Source of the DNA: Siphonodentalium dalli
Taxonomy: Eukaryota; Mollusca; Scaphopoda; Gadilida; Siphonodentaliidae
Length of the DNA stretch: 64,000 bases
Direction of reading: 5' to 3'
Assembly (NCBI GenBank): GCA_032622095.1
Contig: CP136064.1
Span: 216,518,205-216,582,204 of the forward strand
Shown piece after piece: positions 47,541 to 59,334 of the stretch. The notes under the pieces were generated by a model. That model was given only the letters and a program-made list of their open reading frames with translations, had not been told where the DNA came from and ran no database searches. Every line of letters begins with the position of its first letter. Within the stretch, counting starts at the first letter, position 1. A program made the translations under genes and the position numbers.

Positions 47541-50500
47541 TAGTCTGGTCGATAAACTCAAATTTTAGGGTCAACCTAGAAAAAATTCGGACTAAGTTGG
47601 TTTTTATACCATTTTGAAGAGGAAGCTCTCCTCTATAACATATCCAAAATCCGCTAAAATCCGCTTTGAGCATTTTTTGTAATTCAAGATGGCGTCCAAG
47701 ATGGCTGCCATTTTCCTATAAGTCAGCTTGATGCAATTATAGTGAGAACATCTTGTCATATGTATACACATGTATACATTTTTGTGAAGCTAAGACACAA
47801 CGCCACCTTTATTTGCCAAAATTGGAAGTCCCCGTCGAAGATGGCCGCCAAAATGGCGACCGGAAGTGGAATGTTTAAGTTGTTTTACTAATATCTTTAA
47901 GATAAGTTTCTGTGGTTTGGAACTGGATGAGAATTGTGACTTTATTTTGTATTTAGCATGTTAAATGACCATTGGAGCAATGAAATATGCTGTTCGTGGA
48001 GTCCATACTCCTTCCGATCACTCAAAAATTCAATTTTACAAAACGCGGTATAACATTTCACAAAAGATCCCCATTGGGATTCTAGTCATATTTCATCAAG
48101 AAGTGGGAAGAACTGTGCAATGTAAGTGATGCATTCTATATCTAATTGATATTCGAACTCAATGGTACTAAAATTGTCACTTTGGCTCAAAATGGCTGCC
48201 AAAATGGCCGCCAAAATATGGAAAATGGTAATTATTATCCCAGCGTGCCATGCAACCGCTTACAAGTTGTGGTGATGCACACAATTGATTATTCTGTCTT
48301 ATATACATTGAATACCAACATTTCTTATGCACCTTGATTAATTTTTACTATTTACTATTCTGGAATTACCAGAATTATGGGATTTTTCTATCACAAACAG
48401 CATCAAACTCGGCAAAAAATCACTTTTCATGTTTGGACCATTTTTTTCAAGTAAAATGGAACTATCTTTGGTATCAAAGTTTCTTTTATTTTGATATGCA
48501 TTAAATGTGTCAAATTCTGGCGTTTTAGACAATATTACTCAAGATGACATGAAAATGGCAACCAAATTTGGTAAAAAGTTTATATTCCGAACATTATTCT
48601 CTGCTGTTCCGAAATGGTAGTAAATTGTGACTCACTTGGTTATTAAACATGCTACTTAATCAACTGACAACTAAATTTTATATTCTGGTTATCCCAGCGC
48701 CTTATGAGGCACGACAAATTCAGTTTAAGGGATGCAGTATGGATTTTGCCGAACACCTCTTTAGGGATTCTGTCCATGTTTTTTAACGGAAACGGACAGA
48801 ATGTTGAAACTGAACTGAAAGGGATCATATTATGTGGCTACTCTTGCTCATTTGCATCAAAATTGATTAACTTATAAACTATTGTCAGGAAAACCGTTTT
48901 CTTCACATTGCATATAAAACTCAATTAATGTGGATATTACCTCTATCGATTAGCATATCCTTGAGTTATTGTGGAAAGCGATAGTCACACATGTGCACCA
49001 GTACAAATCACACATGAGCATGCAGTCACTCCATATATACATGGACACCACATAAATGGTCATGTGCCACTCGCTGTGTAGACATACACCTCACCCATTA
49101 CCATACAGCCACACTTGGGTTTATCCATACACCAAAGCATGACCCTATAGCCGTGAATAACCATGTAGACACACCAGGTATACTCCTACACCTCACACGA
49201 CCTGTATACATATTCACTACATACATAAACATGTTATATAGCTATGCATGTGGCAAATAAATATACATGGAGTGACTGTATGGCCTATGGTGAGGCGAAT
49301 AGGTATACAAGAGGTTACTTTGTGTTCATGTGTGTAGTGAATATATTTGCGACACCCGTGGCCATATAGCCACTCAAGATATACATATACACCCAACCCA
49401 AAACCATAGAGTCACTCCAGGTATATACATATAGACCTCACCAATGGCCTTACAACTCTTCTAGATGTAGCAATGTCCCGTACCGCGCACACGGCCATTC
49501 ATACACTCCAGACTTACATATACACCTGACCCATGACAATTCAGCCTCTCGCTGTATACGCATAAACCACATTCGTGATCATAGTCACACCTTGTATATC
49601 AATTCACCCCACCATTAATTTGTGCCATACTGTCAATCCCTATATACATATTGCCCGTGGCCATATAGTCACTCATGATATACACATACACCTCACCCAT
49701 GACCACCGCGTCACTCCAGGTGTATATATATATACCTCATCATTGGCCATACAGCCCTTCTAGATATACCAATACCCCGCACACACAGCCATTCATACAC
49801 TTCAGACTTGCATATACAGCTCAACCGTGACAATTCAGCCACTCGCTGTATACATATACACCGTCTCCATGAGCATTCAGCTATTCACTGTATGCTTGTA
49901 CACACCACCAATGACAATACAATAGGCCCTACATATAAACATATACATCCCACCATCACCATGAGGTCACTATTTATATACACTAGCCGCCAATGGCATC
50001 AGAGTGTACTCCATGTATGCATATGCACTTCAACAATGACGTGCAGTCATTCCATGTACACATATACACATTGCCCATAACCATACAACCACATCCTATT
50101 TATACATACACCCATCCATTACCATACATCCAACATATGTATACATATACACCCGCCCATGGCAATACAGCCACCCAATGTACACATGTACAGCCCACCC
50201 CTGACCACACAGTCACTCCATGTATACATCCAGGACAGTGTAGCTGCTCTTGTTATGCCCATACACCACTTCAATGACCAGACAGCCACTCACTGTAAAC
50301 ATGTTCACCTCACACATCACCATACAGCTACTCCTTATATACCTATGCATCTCCCCATGGGCACCCCATCCATGACTATATGGTCACACATTGTATAACT
50401 ATTCACATCATTCATGAATACATTAAACTCCATGTATACCTACTCACCTCGCCTATGACCATACAGTCAACAGACATACACACTGTATTAAGTTGATTAA

Positions 50501-51728
50501 TGTTGATGCTAATGGGCCAGAATAGCCACATAATATGATCCCTCTCAGTTCCGTTTCAACGTTCTGCCCATTTCCGTTCAAAAGCAAGAACGTTTTTGGC
50601 AAAATCCATATTGCATTCCTCAAAATGAACTTGTCATGCCTCGTAGGGTACCGGGACAACCAGAATAGAACATTTAGTTGATTAAGTAGCATGTGAGTCA
50701 CAATTGATTATGTATACATATACACCACGTATATACACATATGCATATGTATATAATGTTTACCAAATTTGGTTGCCATTTTGGAAGCCATCTTGAGTAA
50801 TTCTGTCTAAAACACCTCAGTGTGACACATGTAACACATATCAAAACAATAAACATCTTTGATACCAAACATGGTTTCATTTTACTTTTAAAAAATGTCT
50901 CAAACCTGGTAATTTCAGTGGTTAAAATAGTAACAAATACCCAAGGTGCATCAGAAATGTTAGTAGTCAAGCTATATAAGACAGAGTAGTCAATTGTGTG
51001 CATCAACACAACTTGTAAGCGGTTGCATGGCACGCTGGGATAATAATTACCATTTTCCATATTTTGACAGCCATTTTGGCAGCCATTTTGAGACAAAGTG
51101 ACAATTTTGGTACCATTGAGTTAAAATATCAATAAGATATAGAATGCATCACTTACATTGCACAGTTCTTCCCACTTCTTGATGAAATATGACTAGAATT
51201 CCAATGGGGATCTTTTGTGAAATGTTATACCGCGTTTTGTAAAATCGAATGTTTGAGTGATCGGAAGGGGTGTGGACCTCAAGAACAGCATATTCCATTG
51301 TTCCAATCGTCAGTTAACATGCTAAATACAAAATAAAGTCACAATTCTCAACCAGTTTCAAACCACAGAAACTTATCTTAAAGATATTAGTGAAAAAAAC
51401 TTTAAAATTCCACTTCCGGTCGCCATTTTGGCGGCCATCTTGGACGGGGAGTTCCTATTTTGGCACATAAAGGTGGCGTTATGTCTTAGCTTCACAAAAA
51501 TGTATACAGGTGTATACATATGACAAGATGTTCTCACTACAATTGCATCAAGCTGACTTATAGGAAAATGGCAGCCATCTTGGACGCCATCTTGAATTAC
51601 AAAAAATGCTCAAAGCGGATTTTAGCGGATTTTGGATATGTTATAGAGGAGAGCTTCCTCTTCAAAATGGTATACAAACCAACTTAGTGCAAATTTTTTC
51701 TAGGTCAAACTTTTTATCGACCAGACTA
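47541..51728. mobile_element. Giant foldback element, 4188 bp, arms over 1.2 kb
   Basis: The left arm (47541 to about 48885) is repeated in reverse complement at about 50488-51728. The ends are TAGTCTGGTCGATAAA and its near-inverse, flanked by a 3-bp repeat TCA (47538-47540, 51729-51731) inside a host repeat that reads through. The arms contain several ATGGCNGCC words. Their identity is high but imperfect. The middle is a degenerate satellite. No transposase ORF is seen. The superfamily is uncertain. Confidence 0.85.
48960..50470. repeat. Degenerate ~45-bp satellite in the loop of the foldback element
   Basis: Units such as gaccatacagtcactccatg tatacatatacacctcaccc repeat with variation. Blocks of about 300 bp are themselves duplicated (49349 versus 49654; 49511 versus 49804). 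ORFs rich in HIH/YTYT in this region are by-products of the repeat. Confidence 0.8.
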
Positions 51729-51731
51729 TCA

Positions 51732-51990
51732 CCAAAGGACCCTCCATACCAAAAGCTAAATAGGCCTGATGGTTTTTGAAGAATTAATATGGAGGGAAAG
51801 AGTTATGCCCCTGGCTTCTCACCTATATGACCTGATGAACTCATTTGAACAAATCTGAATGTGAGTCAAAATATATAAACCCATTCGGTCTTTGATATGT
51901 ATGTGGAGAAGAACAAAATTGATGGACGGATGGAGACATCCCAACAGAGGGATGGATGGGAGGACATACTGACAGACAAATTCAATCCAA
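51732..51990. repeat. Dispersed AGCTCACC-type repeat, continuation
   Basis: Continues the host repeat from 47540: accaaaggaccctccatacc, then taggcctgatggttttt, acctgatgaactcatttg, and a terminal part with acggatggagacatcc. Confidence 0.6.
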
Positions 51991-52995
51991 TATACCCCCC
52001 CCCCCAAGTTTTCTTTGCAAATCAGGGTATAATGAGTACAACTGGATAGGTGGTGGTTAAGAATATAATAGTGGAACAGCCAAGCCTGAATATAGTGTCT
52101 GACTTTTGCAGATGAGGTCCCTAAAGGGTGAATTTAGTGCTGCAATCATGCAAGGTTGGCTAGCATCACCAAATTCACCCTCTGGGGACCTCATTATGCT
52201 TAGGCCTCAACTGCTATGGGAGACATAGGAACAGATTGAAGTTCTCCAGTTAATTGGTGATGTGCACCCATTGGGCACTTCAATTATCAATTTTATCTTC
52301 AGCAAATTAGGGGACATAGAAACTGAACAGAAGGGAAAAAGTAAGTAGAAATGTCAATTTAAGACCCTGTATACTTCCCTAAAGATGAGGCCTAAGCAGA
52401 ATGAGGTCCCTGGAGAGTGTATTTGGTGAGACATCCCAACAGAAGGATGGATCGGAGGACAGACTGACAGAGAGACAGACAAATTCAATCCAATATACTG
52501 CCCAAGTTTTCTTTGCAAATCAGGGTATAATGAGTTCAACTGGATAGGTGGTGGTTAAGAATATAATAGTGGAACAGCCAAGCCTGAATATAGTGTCTGA
52601 TTTTTGCAGAATGAGGTCCCTATAGGGTGAATTTAGTTAAACAATCCTGCAATATGGGCTAGCATCACCAAATTCACCCTATGGGGACCTCATCCTGCCT
52701 AGGCCTCAACTGCTATGGGAGACATGGGAACAGATTGAATTTGTCCAGGTAATTGGTGATGTGCACCCATTGGGCACCTCAATTATCCATTTTATCTTCT
52801 GCAAATTAGGGAATTAAATTATAAACTGAACAGAAGGGAAAAAGTAAGTAGAAATGTCAATTTAAGACCCTGTATACTTCCCTGAAGATGAGACCTAAGC
52901 AGAATGAGGTCCCTGGTGATGCTAGCCTACTGTGCAGAGTAGCATTACTAAATTCACCCTCTGGGGACCTCATTCTGCAAATGTCAGACATACAG
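51940..52995. repeat. ~503-bp tandem duplication containing family D elements
   Basis: gacagacaaattcaatccaa occurs at 51971 and 52474, followed in both by ttttctttgcaaatcagggt and a family D element (52090-52430 and 52590-52995). Each has the hairpin, the core with ctgctatgggagacat, and gatgaggcctaagcagaatg. The first copy carries a C-run where the second has ctgccc. Confidence 0.75.
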
Positions 52996-53325
52996 CATTT
53001 TGTTTTGATATGATGTTAATGACACACACAGGGCATGAATGTTTACACCTACCTGTCAGCCAGCTAGATAACATCTGAATTGATGACTGTGTTATTAACT
53101 CATTCTGTCTGGGGCTAATACCATACTCTATGGATGTTACAATGGTGTTAGTTTTTCTAATTAATTTTTTCTTGACTGCAGTGGGTACTGGGGCGGCGCA
53201 GATTGGGGGGGGGGGGTGGTAGTAGAGTCAGGGTGAGGAAGGGAAAGGGTGGAATGGGGTGTTTTGTGTCTAAAAAAATCCAAAAAATCAGGGGTTAAAA
53301 TGAAAAAAAAAAATTTAAGTTATGT

Positions 53326-53826
53326 TCCTGACACGGCCCCTATTGACACACTGACCCCATTTGAACAAATCTGAACCCCAGTCACCCAAGGACCCACCAT
53401 ACAAAATATTAGCTAAATCGGCCCAATGATTCCGGAGAAGAAGTCGTTCTAATAATTACTAGGGAGATTAGAGTTATGTCCCTGGTTCTGCCCCTATTTG
53501 ACCCAGTGACCCCATTTGAACAAATCTGACCCCCAGTCACCCAAGGACCTTCCATACCAAATATAAGCTAATTAGGCTTGATGGTTCTTGAAAAGACGTT
53601 GTTTTAAGAATTACTATGAGTTATGGCCCTAGCTTCGCAACTATTTGACTCAGTGGCCTTATTTTAACAAATCTGAGTCTGAGTCAACCAGGGAACATCC
53701 ACACCAAATATGAACCCATTTGGCCTTAGGGTACTGGAGAAGAAGATGATTCTTGACTGACGGACAGACGGACGGACGAGGAGTGATGACTATAGCTCCA
53801 CCGGAGACTTCGTCTCAGGTGAGCTA
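53326..53826 (-). repeat. Dispersed AGCTCACC repeat, inverted, with ~150-bp sub-repeats
   Basis: Sub-repeats start at gttatgttcctg, gttatgtccctgg (53472) and gttatggccctag (53619), about 150 bp apart. It ends in ggagacttcgtctcaggtga then gcta, the inverse of the start at 25230. Confidence 0.75.
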
Positions 53827-53829
53827 AAA

Positions 53830-54160
53830 ACAATTGACCTAAAAATGTAAGAATAAAAGCTCGGACAAAATTATACATGTTGTGGAAATGTTCTAAGTTG
53901 AAAAAGGGGGATAACTCCACCAAAAAAAAAAAGTCCCACAGACATCATAATCGAAGGTGCACAGGTTCCCATGGTGGCTGATGTCTGTTCCAAGTTTCAT
54001 GGAAAATGATTATAAAACGATTGAGAAAAACAGATTTGTGTCCATGGACGGATGACGGATGAACAACGGACGGATAAGCCGATTCCAGTATACCGCCCCC
54101 CCCCCCCCCCCCACCCACAACTTCATTGGGGGGGGGGGGGGGGTATAATTAACCTGATTC
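53830..54160. repeat. Dispersed GGGGGATAACTCC repeat with a C17...G16 hairpin
   Basis: Same word order as 46240-46430, then cggacggataagccgattcc. A run of 17 C (54096-54112) and a run of 16 G (54128-54143) are flanked by TATA on the outer sides, so they form an inverted pair. Confidence 0.65.
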
Positions 54161-54539
54161 AAGTATCTGGGCAATAGGCATAATGAGTTTGGTAATGAGA
54201 AATATGCCTTCAAAATGCCAGACTGTCAGTGTATATATAGTACAGTATTAGTCTATGTTACATAATAAATTAGACACATGCTCTTGATGTTGATAACAGT
54301 TGTATTTAATTGTTGTTGGGGATATCTTCAAACCAGTGAAAAAAGACAACTACCAACTTACCCATTAAAACACAATCATATATACCTGGTTTCTGCACTG
54401 CATCGCCTACAGATATTACATAAGGACCGAGTATGTTGCTATTTCAACTACATTTGAAGATAATCTTTTTTTCTAAAACAACATTGCGCTTGTGTGAAAT
54501 GAGGGTGACACTGTTCCAATTATAGTCTATTTAACGGTA

Positions 54540-54970
54540 CTGAATCCTATCAGACGGTCCCCATATCATCAAGTTACAACAACAACCACATTTCTTCAAA
54601 ATACGCTTCTGTTATCAGAGTCGATTAATTACAACAAAATAATGCTAACCGCTGTCAACTATGGTATAAAATTTCCTAAAACGAGTTATTTATCAACATG
54701 TTGTTCCATGAATTATGGCTGTATTATTATCATTTGCCTGTCACGAAATTTTTCCGTATTACCACTTGATTTTAGAGTTATCCATCTTCATCTGCAATTT
54801 TCCAAGACAATTGGTTTGACGACTCATTTCTGGGCCACAACTAATTACACATTTCGAGAAATAACAAATTTCAAAAATCAATATCTGATCACTCTTGAGC
54901 TTTGATGGGTGGGTTACTTGACTCAAATCAAATTTTTTTAACCCCCCGAAGCCAAAGAAATAGTTAATTA
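54540..54970. mobile_element. Diverged relative of the TTAA element at 62281
   Basis: Shares the order ggtactgaatcc, acggtccccatatca, acaacaac, then near the right gagctttgatgggtg, ttgactcaaatcaaat and ccccgaagcca. The TTAA flank is clear only at the left. Confidence 0.6.
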
Positions 54971-55440
54971 ATAATTAATTTTGATTATGCATCTTTAAAT
55001 TACATAGAATTGGAACTTATTAGACATTATTAAGTTATAACGAACCTAATTTCAATGCAGCGGACTTGATTTTCAAGTGTTGTGTTGCACTATTTGCTAA
55101 ACTAAGCAATTTATCATATAATGGTGGCCCGAACTGGAAATTCATCTCATGGGCACCTCATTCTGCAAACATCAAGATGCTATATTTACAGGCCTGCTTG
55201 CAGTACATTCATGAAACACAATCAAACTTATTTCTAAATTCACATCAGTTGGTTAAACAGAACGTAAGAGACCTGCTGTAACTCCTAATATATCCACTTC
55301 TCTAATGGCCATAACTATGGTGATATGATAAGGCTATTTGTTGAACTTGAAATTATTAGCTGAACCGGCTAAACACCCATATATATGATTCTATTGGAAT
55401 CAAGCAACCACTCATCACTGAGTGTTCAAATATCAGAGGG
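54971..55440. other. Intergenic with family D fragment
   Basis: A family D right end (catctcatgggcacctcatt to acaggcctgcttg, 55137-55202) is present. Otherwise nothing is recognised. Confidence 0.45.
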
Positions 55441-55444
55441 TTAA

Positions 55445-55655
55445 CCCTTTAATGACTGGAGCTTCCTGAAATTTTGGTAAAAGTTGCCGAAAACCCTATG
55501 CCAATGCATTCTCTTATATATGCGAGTCTCCCATAGGCAGCCTCATATATATAAGAGAATACATTGGCCAAACAATATTTGCCTTGACCTTATAAGCCAG
55601 TACACTGGCACATGATCTTTAATGCTGCACCAGTGTAGCTCCCATCATCAAAGGA
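55445..55655. mobile_element. TTAA MITE family ii
   Basis: TTAA lies at 55441-55444 and 55656-55659. The first hairpin is intact. The second is reduced to a short remnant (gccagtacactggcac). Confidence 0.78.
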
Positions 55656-55734
55656 TTAATTGTTGGTGGTTTGATCTCAAACATCAGAATTATCCTGTTG
55701 CAACAGAGCAGCAGACAGATTAAAACATCATGCA

Positions 55735-55890
55735 GGTTCTGGCTGTTGAAAGTGACATGTTCTTGAATCTGACATATGAAAGTTACAGAGTAGAAGATAA
55801 CTTGACACTTGAAAGTTACACATCATTGCAGGTGGCATCATGAAAGTTACAAGATATGACACCTGCCATGTGAAAGTAACATGGTCTAAT
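55735..55890. repeat. Short degenerate tandem repeat (GAAAGTTACA)
   Basis: The decamer or close variants recur at least five times with spacing of about 30 bp. Confidence 0.5.
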
Positions 55891-56095
55891 GCAGACCCCA
55901 CCCCCAATAGTACTTAATCCTGGACCTGTGGGCAGTGATTAGATATTATCAACCTAGTACTATTGCAGGTCAGTTCTGTGTCAAGACCAAGCAGTAATTA
56001 TGGTTCCATTTCATATTTTGTTTTAATTGAGCAGTTCTAATTTTATTTCTTGCATTGTATTGTTCCAATAGTTGGAGTCAGGTACCATGACAAGT

Positions 56096-56393
56096 GATAC
56101 TGTAAATATTGCTATGACCCGAAGAGTAGTTACAAACCTGTTGAAGATGAACTTCATTTCATACTCCATTGTAATAGATATGAAGATCTCAGGCAGTGTA
56201 TGAACACTGACATTACAGAAATTTACCCATCTTTCAAACTCAATTGTGACAAATAAAAATTCGAACTTATTCGAACCTTCACTGAAACAGATATGCTGTT
56301 AATATTTTTGAAATTCATAAATGAATGCTATAAAATAAGGCTATCTGATACAAACTTAACATCAGATCTTGCCTCTGTTTCTGATCAGAACAC
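56096..56393 (+). pseudogene. Decayed non-LTR retrotransposon, C-terminus of reverse transcriptase
   Basis: The frame starting tactgtaaatattgc reads YCKYC, then VEDELHFILHC and NRYEDLRQC. This is the CxxC...HxxxxC arrangement found at the C-terminal end of many LINE polyproteins after the reverse transcriptase. A stop precedes the motif and another (TAA) follows CDK, after which the frame continues with FELIRTF and FLKFINECYKI. It is therefore a broken fragment. The catalytic domains are absent. Confidence 0.7.
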
Positions 56394-56469
56394 ATGATTA
56401 TTGCCAAATTACTATTTGAATCACATTGCATAATTACTGGGAACAATATACATTATGCAAATAATTTAA

Positions 56470-56815
56470 TTAAATAAATCTTATACCGCCCCATCCCGCT
56501 CATGACATTTGTGTATAGAAAGCATGTTTTGTTTTGTTTGCTTTTTTCTGTTTGTCATTCTAGGTTATAACCAAATGATTGTTTTTTTTTACCAATAAAG
56601 AATTTGAGTTTTTAACAAGAGGGCTGTCAATCAAGACTAGGCCTAAGGTACCTTTAAAATAAATCTTATACCTTCCGATCCCATTTGATATATATTGCTC
56701 ATGACATTTGTGTATAGAAAGCATTTTTTTTGTGTGCTTTTTTTCTGTTTGTCATTGTTGGTTATAACCAAATGATTGTTTTTTAACCAATAAAGAATTT
56801 GAGTTTTCAATCAAG
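56470..56815 (+). repeat. Retrotransposon 3' tail, duplicated
   Basis: Two copies of a tail (aaataaatcttatacc ... gacatttgtgtatagaaagc ... ggttataaccaaatgattgt ... accaataaagaatttgagtt) lie at about 56474-56612 and 56658-56808. Each is followed by tcaatcaagactaggcct. AATAAA is embedded (ccaataaag). Confidence 0.75.
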
Positions 56816-57760
56816 ACTAGGCCTATAGTACTTTTCACTGATATCTGGACTGCTGAATTTGCACTAAAATGCTGTTTTGCAAGTGTTGCTTTCTCTGGGA
56901 TGTGAACAAGAATTTGAGAAGAGCACTGAGTAGGTGTGCACCACTCCTTAATGTACCAGGACTGAACTACTTAACCTTGGAGTCCTTAAGATTAAATTAC
57001 GCCCACTTATCTGTTTGCATTGAATAATGAATCATCTGATTTCCTTCAAGATTGAATAAATACTCTTAATACTGTATATAAACTCATTCAAGTGGTAGTA
57101 GGTTACGAAATATAGGAGTGGGATAAATATAATGTGCATAATTTGAATCTTCTATTGAACTTTTAGCAGATGTCGTATTTTGTTTGAATGTGGTTTAAAA
57201 ATTGATACCACTCAACCTTCAGCTCGTTTGTCAGTTAATTGTTACTCAGTTATAAATGAGGATGGCTCTATATTTACTACACGGTGGATGTGTTGTAATG
57301 TGTGGGGTGACATAAACACAGAATGCAACATACAAAAACATATTCTTGCTGAATTCCCAAACTTGACAAAATGCAAATAATGTTAGCAAGGGTCCCTTGC
57401 GAAGGGAATCCTAAGTTCATTATTATTGTAGCATCAGTTGGTATTATTCTCGCATGCAATGAGTTGTTTGTTGGAGATGTTCTGATAGGACATGATTCGC
57501 GTTCCATTACACTAAAGGTTGTGTTTGACAAATACAATTGATAAAATATTAAAGGTGTTTGTAGTCCTCCAAGCTTTAAAAACCTTCAGCCACTATACAA
57601 GAAGGATAACTCTATGGATTCAGTGACTCTAATTCACAGTAGGTTTACTCAAGACTGGATACAAAAGACACACCTTTTGGTTAGAAGGAAGTAATATTGT
57701 TTTCCCATAGCCCTTAGTTTTATTGTTTGGCCACTCCCACGCTAAATTTGCAAGTTCCGA
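56816..57760. other. Intergenic, one unrecognised ORF
   Basis: A 66-codon + strand ORF (57180-57380) contains cysteines (RWMCCNVW) but matches nothing I know. No supporting splice sites are convincing. Confidence 0.35.
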
Positions 57761-57763
57761 AAT

Positions 57764-57896
57764 CCATGTTAGGGTTAGGGTCATGGCTTGGGTTAGGGAT
57801 AGGGTATTAGGGTTAGGGATAGGGTTAGGGTCATGGCATGGGTTAGGGTTAGGGTTTGGGTTAGGGCTTGGGTTAGGATTAAAGTTAGGGTTAACT
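57764..57896 (+). repeat. Interstitial TTAGGG-rich tract
   Basis: GTTAGGGTTAGGG-type words, interspersed with tcatggc and ttgggttagggat variants, run for about 130 bp. TTAGGG is the telomeric hexamer of most animals outside arthropods and some other groups. The tract is degenerate. Reading frames on both strands through it are artefacts. Confidence 0.85.
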
Positions 57897-58105
57897 TCTA
57901 ATTTCAAACATTATAAACTGTTAGCTACATAGTCAGTCACCTGATTGACTATGTCAATTGTCATATATATATAGGTTTTCATATACGGATAAAGATGATC
58001 TATCTTTAACAACATGCAAGATTACATGTGTCATAACCTTTCAAAACTGACAGCTCCTCAAGTTTGAAGTTGGAAGTTCTGAATCTGAACATGTCTATTG
58101 ATTAA

Positions 58106-58488
58106 CCCTTTACCCAACAGAAGGGCCCTGTGCCAATGCATTCTCTTATATATGCGAGTCGACCATAGGTCGCCTCGCATATATAAGAGAATGCATTGGC
58201 TTAACACATTACAAATTATAAAATTGTTAAAAGAATGTAAGAAAAAATGGTAAAAAGTGTTAAAAAAAAGATTTTTTTAGGCCAATGCATTCTCTTATAT
58301 ATGCGAGGCGACCTATGGTCGACTCGCATATATAAGAGAATGCATTGGCACAGGGCATAACTGTAGCCATCACAATGTGGTCAATGAGCCGGTTCCAATG
58401 ATATCCATATTTGTATGGTTCTATTGAGACAGACCGAAGATATTTTAGGCTGTTGAAGCTTTATTTGGCCGGTTTGTTGGGTAAAGGG
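58106..58488 (+). mobile_element. TTAA double-hairpin MITE, family i, copy 3
   Basis: TTAA lies at 58102-58105 and 58489-58492, with terminal repeat CCCTTTACCCAACA. Both hairpins and the tail are as in the copy at 9205. One of the two tandem GGCCGGTTTT words near the right end is missing here. Confidence 0.88.
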
Positions 58489-58492
58489 TTAA

Positions 58493-58718
58493 GCCATTCT
58501 GCAATAATATTCATTGACGAGTAGTTCCCATAGGAAGTGTTCAGATAAACGTTCAACAAACGACCATATCTGAATATTTCCCTCCAAAAAACAGGACTCC
58601 TTCTGTACTTTTATTATCTGTTTACAGCATTTCCTGAAAACCCCTCCAGATGAATAATAAACAATTCCAATGCATAATTTTAAAACTGGGTGGGAGAATC
58701 TATTTTGTATAGAAAGGG
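58493..58718 (-). mobile_element. TTAA MITE family iii, abutting the family i copy
   Basis: Starts directly after the TTAA at 58489-58492 (gccattctgc...), contains gacgagtagttcccatagga and cccctccagatgaataataa, and ends in tatagaaaggg with TTAA (58719-58722). Confidence 0.72.
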
Positions 58719-59079
58719 TTAATGAGGGTGGAAATCTAAACTAACATGTATTGTTCTAACCAGCTGACTATGTTAATATATCAATGGCAGTAACACATGG
58801 AGCCGTTCAATGAAGAAAGTTGAGAGGATTATGCATGATAAAATTTAATATCACTCATGATCAACACAAATACAATAACAAGTGATCGGGATGGATAAAC
58901 ATAACAGCTCATTTAATGATGTGAACAGGAGATCACTGCTCCAATATTTTAAATATAACTGGAATTTATTATTTGTTGCAATAATAATAAGTAGTCAGAG
59001 AACAAAGACATGTTATTTTACTGTCAGTTGATGCAGAAAAATAGCTAGAGACTAGACTGTAAGCATCTGTTCTTTTTAA

Positions 59080-59289
59080 GCCTTTCATGACGGGAGTTGC
59101 GTTGGTGCCTGTGAATTTTCTATATATGCGTGTCTCCCATATGGAGCCTCGCATATATAAAATAATGTACTGGCATACAAGGTCAATGTAAATATTGTTC
59201 GGCCAAGGTATTCTCTTATATATGTGAGGCTCCCTATGTATTGACACAGGGTTTTAGGAAAATTTCCGGAACCTCCAGTCATGTGAGGG
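59080..59289. mobile_element. TTAA MITE family ii, degraded
   Basis: TTAA (59076-59079) then GCCTTTCATGACGGGAGTTG. Both hairpins are partly deleted. The right end ccagtcatgtgaggg has lost TTAA. Confidence 0.65.
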
Positions 59290-59334
59290 TACATTATGTA
59301 AGGAATAACTTATTTATTTACTAGGGGGCCTTAA

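Noticed and set aside
49575-50398. Several overlapping ORFs rich in histidine, threonine and tyrosine
   Set aside because: They are reading frames through a degenerate ~45-bp satellite in the foldback loop and overlap in different frames with no consistent start.
57629-57932. ORFs of 92 and 69 codons with NPNPNP and GLGLGL repeats
   Set aside because: They are translations of the TTAGGG-like tract on each strand.
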